7,569 nt of DNA, from positions 1-7,569 of the forward strand of contig JAKLEF010000093.1 in assembly GCA_022703195.1 (NCBI GenBank), read 5' to 3'. The notes under the pieces are model-generated. The model made no database searches and was not told where the DNA came from. It worked only from the letters and a program-made list of their open reading frames with translations. Source of the stretch: Candidatus Fermentibacterota bacterium. Its GTDB lineage: Bacteria; Fermentibacterota; Fermentibacteria; Fermentibacterales; Fermentibacteraceae. A program made the position numbers and the translations under genes. Shown one piece after another: positions 6,105 through 7,569 of this stretch (positions are counted from its first letter, which is position 1; every line of letters starts with the position of its first letter).

Positions 6105-6614
6105 TCACCTCCCCGTGTACTTCCTGCGCACCCACCACAGGACGAAGACAGCCAGCACCAGAACCGCAACGGTCCCCAGGAAGCCCGCGAGCAGCCTGTG
6201 CCGCATGCTGACGTACACACCGCCCTCGAAAACCGGCAGGTCGATCCAGCCGTACCTTCCGCCCGACATCTCCACGCTGGTCCCGCCGAAGGCCCTGATC
6301 ACCCTTCCCCGGCCGTCGATCCAGCTCCACTCGGCGTCCGGATATTCGACGACGTAGGATCCGGCCGCTTCGTCGACCTCGACGAGCGAGGGAGGGCCTG
6401 GCACTACCGAGATGCCCGACATGCCTTCGAGGATGGAAGCCAGGCTGTCGGTGCCGATGCCTTCGAGGGACGCCCGGTCCGAGGCGCTTTCGATCCAGAA
6501 GGCCGCTCCATCGTATCCCGAGGAGCTGTCGGCCAGGGTCCGGAGGAACTCCTCCGGCGAGAGCGGGGCCGCGGAAACCCATGCGATCAGCAGAACTGCA
6601 GTGCTAGGCGACAA
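6105..6614 (-). CDS. Signal-peptide, single-pass membrane-anchored protein of unknown function (169 aa)
   Basis: The N-terminus is a short hydrophobic stretch (TAVLLIAWVSAAP, 5-17) with an AxA-like cleavage site near residue 16, so a signal peptide is likely. An acidic, aromatic ectodomain follows (about 18-138). It includes AGSYVVEYPDAEWSWIDGRG (84-103) and RYGWIDLPVFEGG (120-132), which look like beta strands. A single membrane helix (about 141-162) and a basic cytoplasmic tail, RRKYTGR, close the protein. This is type I topology with most of the protein outside the cytoplasm. No family is recognised. The start is TTG 6614: an in-frame TGA directly precedes it and AGGAGG lies four bases upstream. 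The gene overlaps the end of the pseudo-kinase gene by 11 bp, so the two proteins are probably made together. Confidence 0.7.
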   Translation of the reverse strand: MSPSTAVLLIAWVSAAPLSPEEFLRTLADSSSGYDGAAFWIESASDRASLEGIGTDSLASILEGMSGISVVPGPPSLVEVDEAAGSYVVEYPDAEWSWIDGRGRVIRAFGGTSVEMSGGRYGWIDLPVFEGGVYVSMRHRLLAGFLGTVAVLVLAVFVLWWVRRKYTGR

Positions 6615-7563
6615 TCATCCTCCTCAGGGCCATGAGCAGCTCGTCTCTCGTAGCCGGGGTCTGCAGGTGCATCACCGAGCTGACTGTGACGGGGATGCGC
6701 GGCCTAACGCCCGTGGCGAGTATCATCGGCTGTCCGGGAACGCGCGCCGCGAGGCATGAGACGAGCCCGGCCTCGCCGGGTCTCGGTCTCAGGACGAGGG
6801 CCCGGCTCGAGAGCTGCATCTCGGCCAGATCGGTGAGGTTGGAGGCCACGCAGAAACGGTCGGGCAGGCCTGATGTCACGGCCTCTATCTCGCCCGTGAA
6901 CCAGTCGTCGGCTGAGTAGAGGGTGATCCGCCTCCGCTCGCCCAGGTCCCTGCCCACGATGGGCAGTGCGACGACCACCTCGTCACGGCCCTGTTCTCCG
7001 CTCCTGGCCATCCAGCCCCCGAGCCCCGCGATCTCCCTCTCCAGGCCGGCGAGCATCTGCTGGTGTCCTGGCAGGAGCACGGGATATGTCCTGAACCCGA
7101 CCATCCCGTAGATGGCAGGCAGCACCGGCCGCCCGGCGAGAGGCCGCCCTTCCGGCACGAATGCCGTGCTCAGCGATGCCTTCCTCTCCGGCATCATGGG
7201 AGCCATCTGCTTCAGCAGGTCGAGGAGGTATTCCGAGAGCGCAGGGGCGGACAGCCAGACCTCCGTCGACTCCGGAGGCGAGTCGTCGGAAGCGATCAGC
7301 TCCCAGCCGTAGATCTCGCACACACCCTCCATCGCGGTTCTGAGGGAGGAAGGCTCCCCCTCGGCGCCGGCGGCGCCCGGTCCGGCCAGGATCTGCACCT
7401 CCTCGATGCCGGCCGATCTGGCGTCGATGACGAAGTGGGCGATCATGTCCTTCCCGGCGCCGGGGATCATCTTGCTGAAGCATCTCCTGCCCCCGGGAAG
7501 AGTGACCTCGACGCTGTCCGGCAGGAACACGCCGCCCATGGCCAGCTCGAGCTGCCTCACCAC
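6604..7563 (-). CDS. Degenerate hybrid histidine kinase-like protein (319 aa or longer)
   Basis: The order and spacing recall a hybrid sensor kinase. At 109-135 LSEYLLDLLKQMAPMMP corresponds to the ATPase N-box (family: LEQVLLNLxxNAxDAMP), but both Asn are lost. At 156-202 the family's FFTTKP-GTGLGL-GG-LP pattern reads GFRTYP, then GHQQML, then GGW and ALP, so the glycine box is gone and the DxGxG box is absent. Residues 212-319 resemble a receiver domain: ITLYSADD at 213-220, LVLRPRPGEAG at 256-266 with Arg259 where the phospho-accepting Asp belongs, ILATG at 281-285, and HLQTP at 299-303 with Thr where the conserved Lys belongs. His43 in MIAHF might be a relic of the kinase histidine. It should neither bind ATP nor accept phosphate. 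GTG 7563 lies six bases from the window edge, and the frame stays open beyond it, so the N-terminus may be incomplete. Confidence 0.55.
   Translation of the reverse strand: MVRQLELAMGGVFLPDSVEVTLPGGRRCFSKMIPGAGKDMIAHFVIDARSAGIEEVQILAGPGAAGAEGEPSSLRTAMEGVCEIYGWELIASDDSPPESTEVWLSAPALSEYLLDLLKQMAPMMPERKASLSTAFVPEGRPLAGRPVLPAIYGMVGFRTYPVLLPGHQQMLAGLEREIAGLGGWMARSGEQGRDEVVVALPIVGRDLGERRRITLYSADDWFTGEIEAVTSGLPDRFCVASNLTDLAEMQLSSRALVLRPRPGEAGLVSCLAARVPGQPMILATGVRPRIPVTVSSVMHLQTPATRDELLMALRRMIVA
6612..6624 (-). promoter_or_regulatory. Perfect AGGAGG ribosome binding site before a TTG start
   Basis: AGGAGG (6624-6619) is followed by ATGA and TTG (6614-6612). The Shine-Dalgarno site encodes the Arg-Arg pair near the C-terminus of the upstream protein. 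The in-frame TGA just before TTG excludes any earlier start. The spacing of four bases is a little short, but the signal peptide begins right at this codon. Confidence 0.65.
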
Positions 7564-7569
7564 CCTGGG

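Noticed and set aside
6085..6117. Imperfect GGGAAGG / CCTCCC hairpin at the convergent stops
   Set aside because: One mismatch in a short stem, a long loop and no T-tract, so it is not a supportable terminator.
1..7569. CRISPR arrays, tRNA or rRNA genes, insertion sequences, tandem repeats
   Set aside because: I read for regularly spaced direct repeats, cloverleaf-like arms, transposase motifs and terminal inverted repeats and saw none.

Overview
The window is a GC-rich bacterial segment, almost completely coding, with genes packed by 2-23 bp gaps or overlaps. It carries no rRNA, tRNA, CRISPR array or insertion sequence that I can see. The main genes use AGG/AGA arginine codons freely alongside CGN. 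The layout (GT-C membrane glycosyltransferases, a B12-type radical SAM enzyme, a degenerate hybrid-kinase-like protein) fits an uncultured high-GC bacterium. I would guess the FCB side of the tree or a deltaproteobacterium-like lineage, but the sequence does not fix this.

Region by region: (1) 1-129 is an internal piece of a leuB-like isopropylmalate dehydrogenase on the minus strand. It stops abruptly and is replaced by the C-terminal third of a FAD-dependent amine-oxidase / UDP-galactopyranose-mutase-like protein on the plus strand (about 130-426). Both genes are broken at the same place and differ in arginine codon use, so this is probably an assembly chimera or a recent rearrangement. (2) 429-4799, minus strand, is a tight three-gene operon read right to left: a PMT_2/ArnT-like GT-C glycosyltransferase (498 aa), a cobalamin-binding-type radical SAM protein (511 aa, TTG start), and a TMTC-like GT-C membrane glycosyltransferase (454 aa). 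The last two overlap by ATGA; the first two overlap by 23 bp. (3) 4800-4890 is a divergent promoter region with a good sigma70-type promoter that would give a leaderless mRNA for the operon, plus inverted repeats. (4) 4891-6101, plus strand, holds an alpha/beta hydrolase with a complete Ser-Asp-His triad, coupled by ATGA to an 87-aa acidic helical protein. (5) 6105-7563, minus strand, holds a 319-aa protein that reads like a hybrid histidine kinase (ATPase plus receiver) whose catalytic residues have been lost, overlapping a 169-aa signal-peptide / single-TM protein with a TTG start.

How the genes may work together: the minus-strand operon looks like an envelope glycan or lipid module in which two polyprenyl-phosphate-sugar-dependent transferases flank a radical SAM enzyme that could methylate or rearrange the lipid or sugar. 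This is inference from gene order. The pseudo-kinase and its membrane-anchored partner could form a phosphorylation-independent regulatory or scaffolding pair. These two units are the parts most worth following up.
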